Source: Brevibacillus choshinensis (GTDB taxonomy: Bacteria; Bacillota; Bacilli; Brevibacillales; Brevibacillaceae). Taken from it: 64,000 nucleotides of DNA. The translations under genes were made by a program, and so were the position numbers. Below the pieces are notes generated by a model. The model did no database searches. It saw only the letters and a list, made by a program, of their open reading frames with translations, and was not told the DNA's origin. Shown here in pieces: positions 33,877 through 42,889 of the stretch. Within the stretch, counting starts at the first letter, position 1; the number at the start of each line of letters is the position of its first letter. The DNA lies in contig NZ_CP069127.1 of assembly GCF_016811915.1 (NCBI RefSeq), positions 808,001 through 872,000 on the forward strand, in the 5' to 3' direction.

Positions 33877-34497
33877 ATGGAAAGCATATTACAAATTAAA
33901 AAAGGCAATCGGATGCTGGAAGGCAGCGTGACCTATGAAGAGGGGGATCTGATCGAGGCCGTCTTTTCCAGTCAGGTGGATGTGACGGTCGGGGATCAGC
34001 TCCCTTGCCTGCTGACGATTGACTATGAATCGGTGCATACCTTTGAGGCTGTGGTCGTGGCCAAGGAAAGCAATCGGCTCTTTCTGTTCCATTCGCCGAC
34101 CGCTGTTGAATTTCGTGAGCAGCGACGCCGCTATCCTCGGTTCGACATGGACCTGAAAGGGTGGATTCAATACCCCTCAAAAGAGCCAGACTCGCTTTTT
34201 TCCGTCCATAGTCAAATGGTGGATTTAGTCAATCTGAGTCTGGGAGGGTTGGCCTTCCGAACAGACAAGCCGCTGCCTGAAGAACAGCCTATCCTGTTTT
34301 CGGCAGAGCTGCATGGGCGAAATCGACCAGACGGGGTCATCAAAGCCGAACTGATGGTCATCCACGAGCGGATCGAGGGACCCCATCATTTGTTTGGCTG
34401 TACGATCAAAGGGATCAATGCTCGTCACTTTCATAATCTGCGCAAGTATATTTTGCAACGACAAATCGAGGAGCGCAGAAAGGTCAAAATTGAATAG
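33877..34497 (+). CDS. PilZ-domain protein (YpfA-like)
   Basis: A 206-residue protein with an N-terminal YcgR-like barrel (1-80, ending in LFLFHSPTAVEF) and a C-terminal PilZ domain. The cyclic-di-GMP motifs are present: the arginine cluster EQRRRYPRFDM and DLVNLSLGGLAF (D/NxSxxG). The Bacillus relative YpfA (DgrA) brakes flagella when c-di-GMP is high. GGTGGAG lies 7 bases before the ATG at 33877. It ends at a terminator. Confidence 0.85.
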   Translation: MESILQIKKGNRMLEGSVTYEEGDLIEAVFSSQVDVTVGDQLPCLLTIDYESVHTFEAVVVAKESNRLFLFHSPTAVEFREQRRRYPRFDMDLKGWIQYPSKEPDSLFSVHSQMVDLVNLSLGGLAFRTDKPLPEEQPILFSAELHGRNRPDGVIKAELMVIHERIEGPHHLFGCTIKGINARHFHNLRKYILQRQIEERRKVKIE

Positions 34498-34508
34498 AAC
34501 ATGTAGAG

Positions 34509-34538
34509 GAATTGGTTCGTACTGGGCCAATTTTTTTG
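34509..34538 (+). terminator. Rho-independent terminator
   Basis: Short stem AATTGG / CCAATT followed by seven T, 12 bases past the PilZ stop. Confidence 0.55.
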
Positions 34539-34620
34539 TTTGCCAAAATCGAGTATTTCTCATTGTCAAATCACACGTTGATTAGTTACTATCAAAGTAG
34601 TGACTAAAGAGAGTGGTTGT

Positions 34621-35508
34621 ATGCTACAGGCAATGGTAGTCGTTTTCGGCTTTATGGCTTTGGGATATTTCGCGCAGCGCAAAGAGGAACAAAATCGTTC
34701 GCTGGCGAAGCTTTGTCTTTATTACCTCATTCCGATTCTGATCTTTCAGTCTTTTGTGCATACGGGTGTATCTGTGCAGTCGCTCGCGATCATCGTGTTG
34801 CATTTCTTTGCGACGACGATATTGGTCTACTTCTTGCTGATGTACATGGTAGGGCGTCTGTTTGGCTGGCAGCAGGATACGTTAAAGTGGAATGCACTGG
34901 CAGCGACGCTGGCAAACGTGGGTTACTTTGGTTTGGCTGTCATCCGGTATGCTGTCGGTGAGCATGCGGTGCCCTATGCCGTGGCGGTTTCATTGGCTTT
35001 TAATCTGTACATGGCCCTGTTCGGCTTTTCGCAGGTAGGGGACGAGCGGGAATGGAGTGGGCGGATTCGACGCGTATTTCAAAATCCGTACCTGTACGCT
35101 GTCTTGGCAGGCCTATCGTGGCAGTGGATGGGATGGACCATGCCGGGGACGGTCGATGCCTTTTTAAATCTCGCGGCAAGTGCCACGCTGCCTTTGACCC
35201 TGCTCTTGACAGGAGCGGAAATGCGCAAAAACAAATACGCACGCACAGGACTTTGGGAGGCTGCAAAAGTGAGCGTGCTCAAGCTGGTGCTGCCTGTTCT
35301 GATCGCATGGCCACTGGCGTTCCTGATGACCGAGGATCCCGTGGAGAGAAGCGTCATGATTCTCATGTTCGGGATGCCCACCTCCTTAAACCTGCTTTTG
35401 CTGGCCAAGGACCAGGAGCGCGATACGTCCGCACTTGCCATGGTGATTCTGCTGACGACCGTGTTGAGCCCTTTTAGCTTGATGGTCGTGATGAATCAAC
35501 TGCCCTGA
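34621..35508 (+). CDS. AEC (auxin efflux carrier) family permease
   Basis: A 295-residue membrane protein with about ten helices in the AEC pattern: VVFGFMALGYFAQ at the start, LCLYYLIPILIFQSF, the NVGYFGLAVIRYAVGE motif around residues 100-115, and the second inverted half from about 160. AEC proteins move malate, malonate or other organic anions, or export auxin in plants. ATG at 34621 is preferred to GTG at 34600. It precedes the TrmB/PQQ pair on the same strand by about 45 bases. Confidence 0.8.
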   Translation: MLQAMVVVFGFMALGYFAQRKEEQNRSLAKLCLYYLIPILIFQSFVHTGVSVQSLAIIVLHFFATTILVYFLLMYMVGRLFGWQQDTLKWNALAATLANVGYFGLAVIRYAVGEHAVPYAVAVSLAFNLYMALFGFSQVGDEREWSGRIRRVFQNPYLYAVLAGLSWQWMGWTMPGTVDAFLNLAASATLPLTLLLTGAEMRKNKYARTGLWEAAKVSVLKLVLPVLIAWPLAFLMTEDPVERSVMILMFGMPTSLNLLLLAKDQERDTSALAMVILLTTVLSPFSLMVVMNQLP

Positions 35509-35551
35509 TGGACGGGGAAGAAATCATTTTTGGAGCAGAAGGAGAATTGAC

Positions 35552-36391
35552 GTGAGTACACTTTGGGAGCAATTGCAGCTGTTTGGATTTAATCAGTACG
35601 AAGCCAAGGCTTATACGGCGCTGGTCAGCCTGGGCAAATCCAATGCGTATCAGATCAGCAAAGAGTCCGGGATTCCCCGAGCCAGAATTTACGACACTTT
35701 GGAGACGCTTGTCTCGCGTGGGCTCGTCATGCTCGAAGAGGCGGGGGATGGGGCAAAGAGCTACTCGCCTTTGCCAGTCGAGGTGTTTCTCGAGCAAGCC
35801 AAGCGATCCTTTGAGGAATCGTGGAGTCAGGTCGGTGATGAGCTGCGCACGCTGGAGAAGCGGGAGCCAAAGACGGACGTCTCGCTCACGACTGTGCGGG
35901 GAGAAGAAAGCATCCTTTCCTTTTGCAGAATCATGATGCGCCGGTCAAAGGAACAGGTCCTTTTGTCCATGTGGCAGCCGATGTACGACAAGCTGCTGCC
36001 GGAGCTTCAGGAAAAGGCGGAGCAAGGCTGTCCGATCAAGGGTATCCTGTTTGATGTCGACCAGCCGATGGAAGGGCTGCACAAGCATCGAATCAATGAA
36101 TATATCAACAAATGGACCGAGGAGAGGTGGTTTGTCCTATCCGTGGATGGCAAAGAATTGTTATATGGACATTCTGCCGAAAGAGGCGGCAATGCTTACT
36201 ACACGGATGATCCTGTGCATATCTTTTTGCTGGAGGATTACATCTGGCACGATATTTTGGTGAACAAGCTGGTGGAAGCGGGCAGCCAGGAGCAGCTGGA
36301 CAGCTGGATTCTCCCGGAAATGGAACGTTTTTTCGGACGCAAAATGCTGCCTGAATCGTACTGGGAAAAACTCGAGGGGAGGAAGGAATAG
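35552..36391 (+). CDS. TrmB-family transcriptional regulator
   Basis: A 279-residue protein. The N-terminal winged helix (LQLFGFNQYEAKAYTALVSLG through ARIYDTLETLVSRGLV, 8-65) is typical of TrmB, with a phospholipase-D-like effector domain behind it (ILSFCRIMMRRSKEQVLLSMW). In archaea and Bacillales these sense sugars. GAAGGAG precedes the GTG start. The sugar-dehydrogenase gene begins at the next base after its stop, so it likely regulates or co-responds with that enzyme. Confidence 0.87.
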   Translation: MSTLWEQLQLFGFNQYEAKAYTALVSLGKSNAYQISKESGIPRARIYDTLETLVSRGLVMLEEAGDGAKSYSPLPVEVFLEQAKRSFEESWSQVGDELRTLEKREPKTDVSLTTVRGEESILSFCRIMMRRSKEQVLLSMWQPMYDKLLPELQEKAEQGCPIKGILFDVDQPMEGLHKHRINEYINKWTEERWFVLSVDGKELLYGHSAERGGNAYYTDDPVHIFLLEDYIWHDILVNKLVEAGSQEQLDSWILPEMERFFGRKMLPESYWEKLEGRKE

Positions 36392-37504
36392 GTGTGGAAA
36401 AAATGGGGCATCAGTCTGCTGGCGCTTGCACTCCTGGTTCCCGCCGCTGCATGTGAAGCGACAGACACGGAAGGAGCCGCTGCGCAGGAGCTTCCGTATG
36501 TCACGGAAGTGGTGGCGGATCATCTGGACGTTCCATGGGCCATCGATATCGCTGCGGATGGCCGCATCTTTTTTACGGAAAGACCGGGGAGAGTGCGAGT
36601 GATCCAAGAGGGGAAGCTTCAAGCTGAACCGTTGATTGCCTTTCCTGCTCCGTTTGCCGCTGAAGGAGAAGGAGGGCTGCTGGGTCTGGTTCTCGATCCG
36701 AAATTTGCGGAAAACCACTACTTGTACGTTTATCACACGTACAGGGAGGGAGAAAAAGTATTCAATCGGGTCCTGCGTATGCATGAAGAAAACAACCGGG
36801 CGCAAGTCGACAAGGTGCTCCTGGATCAGGTACCTGGAAGCGGGATCCACAATGGCGGTCGCTTGAAAATCGGTCCCGACCAGCTGCTCTACATCACGGC
36901 GGGAGATGCCCGGATACCGGAGCTTGCCCAAGACCGAGAGAGCCTCGCAGGAAAGATCTTGCGGATCCATTTGGATGGCTCGCTCCCCGCAGACAATCCG
37001 TATCCCGGCTCTCCGGTGTACAGCTTTGGACACCGGAATCCGCAGGGTATCGCATGGCATCCGGCGAATGGCTTGTTGTACAGCTCGGAGCACGGCCAGT
37101 CTGCGCATGACGAGATCAACCGAATCCAAAAAGGGGAGAACTACGGCTGGCCTCTCATCCAAGGAGACCAGCAAAAGGAAGGGATGATCCCTCCCATTTT
37201 GCACAGTGGAGACACGACGTGGGCGCCGTCAGGAATGAGCTTCGTGACGAGTGGTCCATGGGCCGGACAGCTGCTTGTTGCCAATCTCCGGGGAATGCAG
37301 CTGCAAAAAGTGAAGCTGGATCCGCAGAAGCCGGACAGCGTGCTGGAAGCGACAGCCCTTCTGCAAGGCGAATACGGGCGACTGCGCGATGTGTTTGCAG
37401 CGAGGGACGGTTCCCTCTATGTGTTGACAAACAACCGGGATGGCAGAGGAACGCCGCAAGAGAATGACGATCGCATTATCCGGCTTGCTCCGAGACAACC
37501 GTAG
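36392..37504 (+). CDS. PQQ-dependent aldose sugar dehydrogenase, lipoprotein
   Basis: A 370-residue six-bladed beta-propeller of the soluble glucose/sorbosone dehydrogenase family (YliI type), which oxidises aldoses outside the cell with PQQ. The signal sequence ends VPAAAC with a likely lipidated Cys21. Propeller marks include LDVPWAIDIAADGRIFFTER, GEGGLLGLVLDP, SGIHNGGRLKIGPD and YSFGHRNPQGIAWHP (catalytic His region). Start GTG, directly after the TrmB stop. PQQ synthesis is rare in Firmicutes, so the cofactor may be scavenged. Its 3' end overlaps the convergent MFS gene by 29 bases. Confidence 0.9.
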   Translation: MWKKWGISLLALALLVPAAACEATDTEGAAAQELPYVTEVVADHLDVPWAIDIAADGRIFFTERPGRVRVIQEGKLQAEPLIAFPAPFAAEGEGGLLGLVLDPKFAENHYLYVYHTYREGEKVFNRVLRMHEENNRAQVDKVLLDQVPGSGIHNGGRLKIGPDQLLYITAGDARIPELAQDRESLAGKILRIHLDGSLPADNPYPGSPVYSFGHRNPQGIAWHPANGLLYSSEHGQSAHDEINRIQKGENYGWPLIQGDQQKEGMIPPILHSGDTTWAPSGMSFVTSGPWAGQLLVANLRGMQLQKVKLDPQKPDSVLEATALLQGEYGRLRDVFAARDGSLYVLTNNRDGRGTPQENDDRIIRLAPRQP

Positions 37505-38723
37505 CTTCCACCTTTCGTTTTCCCCAGACCACACGCTGGAGGAAGAGCGCCCCGAGACCTATCGCCGCAATCCCTGCTCCGACCCGCAAAAAGGCGAGGC
37601 TGGGTCCCCAGACCGTCATGAGCCAGCCTCCCAAAAGAGGGGCGATGATAAACGTGGCGCTGGTGAGCGAGTCGATGATTCCCCGCACTCTGCCCAGTGC
37701 TTCGCGCGGAGTTTCCTTTTGGACGAGGTAGTTGGTTCCCACGGTCGTAAGTCCAGTACCGACCCCTGCGAACAGAGCGGCAGCGAGCAGCCAGTAGCGA
37801 TTGCTCTCGGGCTGGTGCAGGGCGATCCAGGAAAAGCAGATCCCGATCAGGAAAACGCCTCCGCCCAGAATCCATCCATACGAGCGGATTTCCTTTTGAC
37901 GATGCAGCCAGGTCACTGTAAGCAAGGCCCCCAGTCCGATCGCACTGACGACGTAGCCGACCATTTCCGGATGAAGCGGGACCTTTTCCCGAAAGATGAT
38001 CGTCAGCTGTGCATCGGCCAGCTGAATGGCCATCATGGCCAAGAGAGAGAAGATGGTGCTGAACAGCAGGATACGGTTTTGCAAAAAGATGCCCCAGCCT
38101 TCCCGCCACGCCAGGTGAAGCGGCACGGATTTTTTCTGAGAGCGGACGGGAGAAGAAGCGATGCTCTTCTCGGCATGGCGAATGGACAGGAGCAGCAGAG
38201 CGGACAAGAAAAAGCTGCATGCATTGACGATAAGACAGATAGCCGGGGCCACAAAAGCGGCGACGGCCCCGCCGATCAAAGGTCCGATCAGCTTCCCCAT
38301 CTGAAAGACAGCCCCGTTGAGCGAGGTTGCCTGCAAGAGCTGATGCTCAGGCACGATCTGACGCGTCAGTGTTTGCTGAGCGGGATCGTTGAATACAGAT
38401 GCGCATGAACGCAGCGCAATGACGAGCAAGAATGACAAGGGATCTGGCATGGCCAGGAGCAAAAACGTCGCTCCTGCTTGAATGACAGCCATGATCATCA
38501 TCATCCTGACCTTGTTCACACGGTCAGCGAGAACCCCCGCAAATTGACCCAGTGCGATGCCGGGTGCTGCATAGGCGATCGGGAGCAAAGCCATCGTCAT
38601 CGGATCGGCCTTCCACACAAACGCCAGCATGATCGACACCGCTATAAAATCAAACCAGTCTCCCAGCGTTGACAGTCCATAGGAAAAGAACAGAATGCGA
38701 AACGTCTTGTTTTCTCGTAGCAA
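37476..38723 (-). CDS. MFS transporter
   Basis: A 415-residue, twelve-helix major facilitator of MFS_3 style: FRILFFSYGLSTLGDWFDFIA at helix 1 and AGVLADRVNKVRMMMI as the loop 2-3 motif, ending in a cytoplasmic QRVVWGKRKVEAT tail. The start is TTG at 38723, 6 bases after GGAGGG. The end overlaps the sugar dehydrogenase gene in the convergent direction with no terminator between. Substrate unknown. Confidence 0.83.
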   Translation of the reverse strand: MLRENKTFRILFFSYGLSTLGDWFDFIAVSIMLAFVWKADPMTMALLPIAYAAPGIALGQFAGVLADRVNKVRMMMIMAVIQAGATFLLLAMPDPLSFLLVIALRSCASVFNDPAQQTLTRQIVPEHQLLQATSLNGAVFQMGKLIGPLIGGAVAAFVAPAICLIVNACSFFLSALLLLSIRHAEKSIASSPVRSQKKSVPLHLAWREGWGIFLQNRILLFSTIFSLLAMMAIQLADAQLTIIFREKVPLHPEMVGYVVSAIGLGALLTVTWLHRQKEIRSYGWILGGGVFLIGICFSWIALHQPESNRYWLLAAALFAGVGTGLTTVGTNYLVQKETPREALGRVRGIIDSLTSATFIIAPLLGGWLMTVWGPSLAFLRVGAGIAAIGLGALFLQRVVWGKRKVEATVVSEQAG

Positions 38724-38782
38724 GCCAATCCCTCCATCTAAACAATTCCCTATGATCGTAAGCGAGAAATGTCAGAGGCGTA

Positions 38783-39925
38783 TCAGACGATTCTGGAAAG
38801 AATGGAGAGGATCGATTTTTTCAGCTTGTCTAATTCGTATTCAGTCGCCAGCTCCTCCCCCAGCCTGTTGTATTTCCGCAGCCACTCTGGATCGCAGTCG
38901 AAGGTCCTGAGGAAAAACTGAATGCAGTGCACGGCATAGAACAAATGCGGAATAAATTTAGTCGAGCGAACCACTTCGACGCCCTCATCGACCAGTTGAC
39001 GGGCTTTTGTCCGTTCGCCGCGCAGGTACAGCCCAATCCCGCGGCAAATCGTGACACTCCCCAACTCTCGCTGCATGGGAACCGTTTGCAGGATTTCAGC
39101 CGATTGACGAAGGATCTCCTCCGCCTCGTCCAGGCGATTGCGCAAGAAGGCGAGCATCATTTTCTGCGTGTTCAGGAACAGAGTAAAGCTCTTGGAGTCC
39201 ATGCCATCGACGATCTGCTGCGCCTTTGACAGCTGCTGCTCCGCCTCGGCCATCAGACCCGCAGTCGCATGCATCCCGACAGCGGCTATCTGCAAATCAT
39301 CTTGAAACGTCTGCGGCATCTGAGCTTGAAGCGACTTTAGCTGATGAAACAGATGCACGGTTTTTCGGTGGTCGGTCTCCGCCATATAGTAGATGTGAAA
39401 GAGATAAAACAGCTTTTCCGGCAACGGGTAGGAGGTCGTCTCTAAAAACCAGGCAAAATCACCGCGGATGAAGTGCAGGTACATATTGTAAAAAGGATCC
39501 ATGGAGAATCCGAGGACTTCTTGATGGGTGGATAAGGTCTGCATGGCCGCTCCCATTCCCATCCCATGATACGTTTCCATCAGATTGCGGATCGAATCGG
39601 AAAAGTCGCGGTTGAGCACGGATGGCTTTGGCGGTTGATGCTGTTTCCACGTCAGTCGGTAGCCGACACCCCGCACCGTGTCGATGGTAAAGAGATGCGA
39701 CCACCTTTGCAGCTTGCGTCGCAGCCGGTAGATGTGGTCGTCGACAGTCCGATCAGTGGGATCTTCCAGCGGCCACACTCGATCGAGCAGCTCCTCGCGG
39801 CTGAAGGTCCGATTTCTCCATGTAAACAAATATTGAAAGAGGGCAAATTCCTTGGGCAAAAGCGTGACGGTCTCATCGGCGTAATGAACCTGGAACTGCT
39901 CATCTGACCATGAAATCATTCCCAT
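38783..39925 (-). CDS. One-component regulator: OmpR-type winged helix plus TPR-like domain
   Basis: A 380-residue protein. Residues 5-92 form an OmpR/PhoB DNA-binding domain (LPKEFALFQYLFTWRNRTFS, WPLEDPTDRTVDDHIYRLRR, IDTVRGVGYRL), but no receiver domain precedes it. The rest is all-helical and TPR/BTAD-like. The arrangement recalls SARP activators with the domain order kept. Its ATG overlaps the end of the sigma-54 activator gene by 10 bases, 8 bases after GAGGAG, so both are made together and probably serve the same pathway. Confidence 0.72.
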   Translation of the reverse strand: MGMISWSDEQFQVHYADETVTLLPKEFALFQYLFTWRNRTFSREELLDRVWPLEDPTDRTVDDHIYRLRRKLQRWSHLFTIDTVRGVGYRLTWKQHQPPKPSVLNRDFSDSIRNLMETYHGMGMGAAMQTLSTHQEVLGFSMDPFYNMYLHFIRGDFAWFLETTSYPLPEKLFYLFHIYYMAETDHRKTVHLFHQLKSLQAQMPQTFQDDLQIAAVGMHATAGLMAEAEQQLSKAQQIVDGMDSKSFTLFLNTQKMMLAFLRNRLDEAEEILRQSAEILQTVPMQRELGSVTICRGIGLYLRGERTKARQLVDEGVEVVRSTKFIPHLFYAVHCIQFFLRTFDCDPEWLRKYNRLGEELATEYELDKLKKSILSILSRIV

Positions 39926-41625
39926 CTAAATGACTCCTCGTCTAAGCCGTATTTTTTCATTTTGTTGTACAGCGTCCCTCGGGAAATGCCGAGCAGCTCG
40001 GCGGCTGCCTTTTTATTGCCGTAAGTCCGCGCCAAAGCTGCAACGATCCTCTCCCGTTCCGTACCTGCGGGACTGGCAGCTGGCGAGAACATGACTTGCG
40101 GGGCAGGACGAGAGAGAACGGGTGGCGCATAGCTGCTCACAGGCTCTATCGCATGCTGCGAACGAATCGCCGAGGGCAGATGCTCGGGCGAGATGACGCC
40201 ATTTTCCTGCAGAATGGACAAGCGCTCGATGACATTGCGGAGCTGCCGGATGTTGCCTGGCCAGCTGTAATCGAACAACGATTGCATGACCTCAGGGGCG
40301 ATGCGGGGCACAGGCTGTTCATGAACAACCGAGTATTCCTGAATGAAAATCTGCACCAGCTCGGGCAGATCCTCCCGGCGCTCCCTGAGGGGCGGAATTT
40401 CGAGAGAGAATACATTCAGTCGGTAGTACAAGTCTTCACGGAACCGCCCATCCGCCACCATCTGCTCCAGCTGGCGATTGGTTGCCGCCACGATCCGGGT
40501 GTTGACGGTAATGGGCTCTGTCCCGCCGACTCGATAAAACTGTCGCTCCTGCAGAGCGCGCAGCAGCTTGACCTGCAGCTCGAGCGGAAGCTCTCCGATT
40601 TCATCCAGGAAAAGCGTCCCGCCGTGCGCCAATTCCAGTTTGCCGGGTTTCCCTTTTTTTTCAGCTCCTGTAAAAGCTCCTCCTTGGTATCCGAACAGCT
40701 CGCTTTCAAACAAGGCTGCCGGGATGGCTCCGCAGTTGATCGCGATGAACGGCTTCTCCCGGCGGCGGCTCGCCTGGTGGATGGCTTTGGCGAACAGCTC
40801 CTTGCCCACGCCGCTCTCGCCATAGATCAGGACGGTAGCATCTGTTTGGGCGACCTTTTGCGCAGAGGTAATTGCCGACTGGATCGAAGCGGAATGCCCC
40901 TTGATGGCATAAAAAGGATCATCTGCGCCATGGAATCGGCTCATCTCTTGCTGCAGCGTGTGCAGATGGGCAGTCGTGTGTGCGAGCTCTTCATTCAGGC
41001 GAACGAGCTCAGTGATATCCTGCTCGATGGAGATGGCTCCGATAATGTCCCCCTCGAGTCTGATGGGAGCGGCGTTGATGAGCACATGGCTATCCGGACG
41101 AGGAATGTGATACACCCGCTGGACTGAGGTTCCCTGGCGAAGGGCATCCAGCAGCCGAATCGACTCGCTGGCAAAGTGTTCATCCAAAGACGTGCCGATC
41201 ACTTGCGCCCGGTCGATTTCATAAATATTTTCAGCCGCGCGATTCCAGTACTGTACGACATTGCGGGAATCTACGATGGTCGTCGCTTCACTCATCGTGT
41301 CCATCAAGGTTCGCAGCAGCACAGACTGATTCTGGATCAAGGTGAGATAAGAGACGAGCAATTGGCTGGGCGAGATGAGGCCGGTTGGCGTTCCCTCGTC
41401 ATCGACCGTGACCAGTGCGGGCAGAGTGGTTTCGCAGAGTACAGCACGGAGCAGCTTGGTGACTTCCTCCAAGGAGTCCGTTTCTTTTACCGTCAGGACG
41501 GGAATGCCGTGCTCTCCGTTCTGCCATACACCTTCTTTTTCGCCAGCGCGTATTCTGATGTCGTCAGGATTGACAGGAGCGGCTAGAGACAAAATAGCAC
41601 TATCCAGTGAGAATAACGGTTTCAA
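39916..41625 (-). CDS. Sigma-54-dependent activator, RocR/PutR-like
   Basis: About 569 residues. N-terminal CBS-like region (about 25-100), PAS domain (LRTLMDTMSEATTIVDSRNVV onward, 110-220), central AAA+ domain with Walker A GESGVGKE (about 265), the sigma-54 contact loop GAFTGA (about 317) and Walker B LFLDEIGELP, then a Fis-type HTH (NKKAAAELLGISRGTLYNKM). The best start is TTG at 41625 after AGGATG; the frame stays open upstream but is not protein-like. It is divergent from proline dehydrogenase, whose promoter has -24/-12 elements, so it should activate proline use. Confidence 0.9.
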   Translation of the reverse strand: MKPLFSLDSAILSLAAPVNPDDIRIRAGEKEGVWQNGEHGIPVLTVKETDSLEEVTKLLRAVLCETTLPALVTVDDEGTPTGLISPSQLLVSYLTLIQNQSVLLRTLMDTMSEATTIVDSRNVVQYWNRAAENIYEIDRAQVIGTSLDEHFASESIRLLDALRQGTSVQRVYHIPRPDSHVLINAAPIRLEGDIIGAISIEQDITELVRLNEELAHTTAHLHTLQQEMSRFHGADDPFYAIKGHSASIQSAITSAQKVAQTDATVLIYGESGVGKELFAKAIHQASRRREKPFIAINCGAIPAALFESELFGYQGGAFTGAEKKGKPGKLELAHGGTLFLDEIGELPLELQVKLLRALQERQFYRVGGTEPITVNTRIVAATNRQLEQMVADGRFREDLYYRLNVFSLEIPPLRERREDLPELVQIFIQEYSVVHEQPVPRIAPEVMQSLFDYSWPGNIRQLRNVIERLSILQENGVISPEHLPSAIRSQHAIEPVSSYAPPVLSRPAPQVMFSPAASPAGTERERIVAALARTYGNKKAAAELLGISRGTLYNKMKKYGLDEESFRWE

Positions 41626-41679
41626 ATCATCACATCCTAGATTTTTCTTGTCGCGTACGAAACAATGTCTAATCAAAAG

Positions 41680-41706
41680 TGTACAAGAATAGACACAACT
41701 TGTACA
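41680..41706. promoter_or_regulatory. Upstream inverted repeat for the sigma-54 activator
   Basis: Perfect inverted repeat TGTACAAG N11 CTTGTACA. It lies about 87 bp upstream of the -24 element, a standard enhancer distance, and also overlaps the leader of the activator gene. Confidence 0.6.
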
Positions 41707-41792
41707 TATGTGTCGAAAAAAGTGTGCGCTAATCCGTATCCCAGCCATACACATTTCCGAAACCTGAGCAAGGTTCGTGGGAGGTTTATTGT

Positions 41793-41809
41793 TTGGCATG
41801 ATTCGTGCT
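41793..41809 (+). promoter_or_regulatory. Sigma-54 (-24/-12) promoter of proline dehydrogenase
   Basis: TTGGCATGATTCGTGCT against consensus TTGGCACN5TTGCT: the GG and GC dinucleotides are intact with 10 bases between them, and two other positions differ. Transcription would start near 41820, about 30 bases before the ATG. Confidence 0.75.
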
Positions 41810-41851
41810 AAGAACAGTAGGCAGAGTACGTTGAGGAGGAGACAGTCAACG

Positions 41852-42772
41852 ATGGAACAAGCAATGAAGGACTTTTTTCTATTTTTATCCAAAAATAAAA
41901 CGATGAACGCAGCCGCGAAAAAATGGGGTTTGCGCTTTGGAGCAAGCCGCTTCGTATCGGGTCAAACCATTGCAGAAGCAATCAAAGCCGTTCGCGAATT
42001 GAATCAAAAAGGTCTCGTTTGCACACTCGACCACTTGGGTGAATTCGTTTTCAGTGTGGAAGAAGCAAACGAATCCGCCGACTACTGCATCAAAACCATT
42101 GAGGCCATTCATCAGTCCGGCGTAGATTGCAACCTGTCGCTGAAGATGACGTCGCTCGGCCTCGACATCAGCTGCGAGCTGTGCATGAGCAACATGCGCC
42201 GCATTTTGGATGCTGCCAAGAAGAACGGCAACATTTTCGTGCGCATCGACATGGAGGACTACGCTCACAACCATGTCACCATGGAAATCTTGAATGAGCT
42301 GCTGGAAGAGTACAGCAACGTGGGTACGGTTATTCAAGCTTACCTGTACAAGGCTGCTGATGACATCGACAGCCTCAAGGACAAAAAAGTGAACTTCCGC
42401 CTGGTGAAAGGCGCTTACAAGGAATCCCCTGAAGTCGCTTATCCGAACAAGCCGGATGTGGATGAAAACTACAAAAAAATCATCAAGCAGCACCTTCTGA
42501 ATGGCGGATATGCAGCTGTAGCGACACACGATGATGCGATTATCGATTATGTGAAGAAGCTGGAGAAGGAATACAACATTCCGCGCACTCAGTTTGAGTT
42601 TCAAATGCTGTACGGCATCCGCACACAATCCCAGATCGACCTGGCGCGCGAAGGGTACAAGATGCGTGTCTACGTACCATACGGAAATGACTGGTACGGC
42701 TACTTCATGCGCCGTTTGGCAGAGAGCCCGGCAAACGTGAAGTTCGTCCTCAAAGGAATGTTCACCAAGTAA
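41852..42772 (+). CDS. putB: Proline dehydrogenase (monofunctional)
   Basis: A 306-residue FAD enzyme oxidising L-proline to pyrroline-5-carboxylate and passing electrons to quinone at the membrane. Family marks: the N-terminal KNKTMNAAAKKWGLRFGASRFVSG, CNLSLKMTSLGLDIS, the barrel strand VRIDMEDYAHNHVTMEI, RLVKGAYKESPEVAYP and the C-terminal YVPYGNDWYGYFMRRLAESP with the substrate arginines. GGAGGAG lies about 10 bases before the ATG. Expressed from a sigma-54 promoter. The second enzyme (P5C dehydrogenase) is not adjacent. Confidence 0.94.
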   Translation: MEQAMKDFFLFLSKNKTMNAAAKKWGLRFGASRFVSGQTIAEAIKAVRELNQKGLVCTLDHLGEFVFSVEEANESADYCIKTIEAIHQSGVDCNLSLKMTSLGLDISCELCMSNMRRILDAAKKNGNIFVRIDMEDYAHNHVTMEILNELLEEYSNVGTVIQAYLYKAADDIDSLKDKKVNFRLVKGAYKESPEVAYPNKPDVDENYKKIIKQHLLNGGYAAVATHDDAIIDYVKKLEKEYNIPRTQFEFQMLYGIRTQSQIDLAREGYKMRVYVPYGNDWYGYFMRRLAESPANVKFVLKGMFTK

Positions 42773-42800
42773 AAGAGCAAGATTTCAAAATGATAGCAGG

Positions 42801-42830
42801 CACCTCCGGATGAGTTCCGGAGGTGTTTTG
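42801..42830 (+). terminator. Rho-independent terminator
   Basis: Perfect stem CACCTCCGGA / TCCGGAGGTG then TTTTG, 28 bases past putB. Confidence 0.85.
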
Positions 42831-42889
42831 TGTTATCGTATAGGAAAAGTGCATCGCGGTAAAAATTTCCACAAAGAAGGTGAGCGGAA

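Noticed and set aside
41626..41892. 89-residue N-terminal extension of the sigma-54 activator
   Set aside because: The extension is Cys/His-rich, covers the sigma-54 promoter and inverted repeat, and lacks a ribosome site; TTG at 41625 is better.
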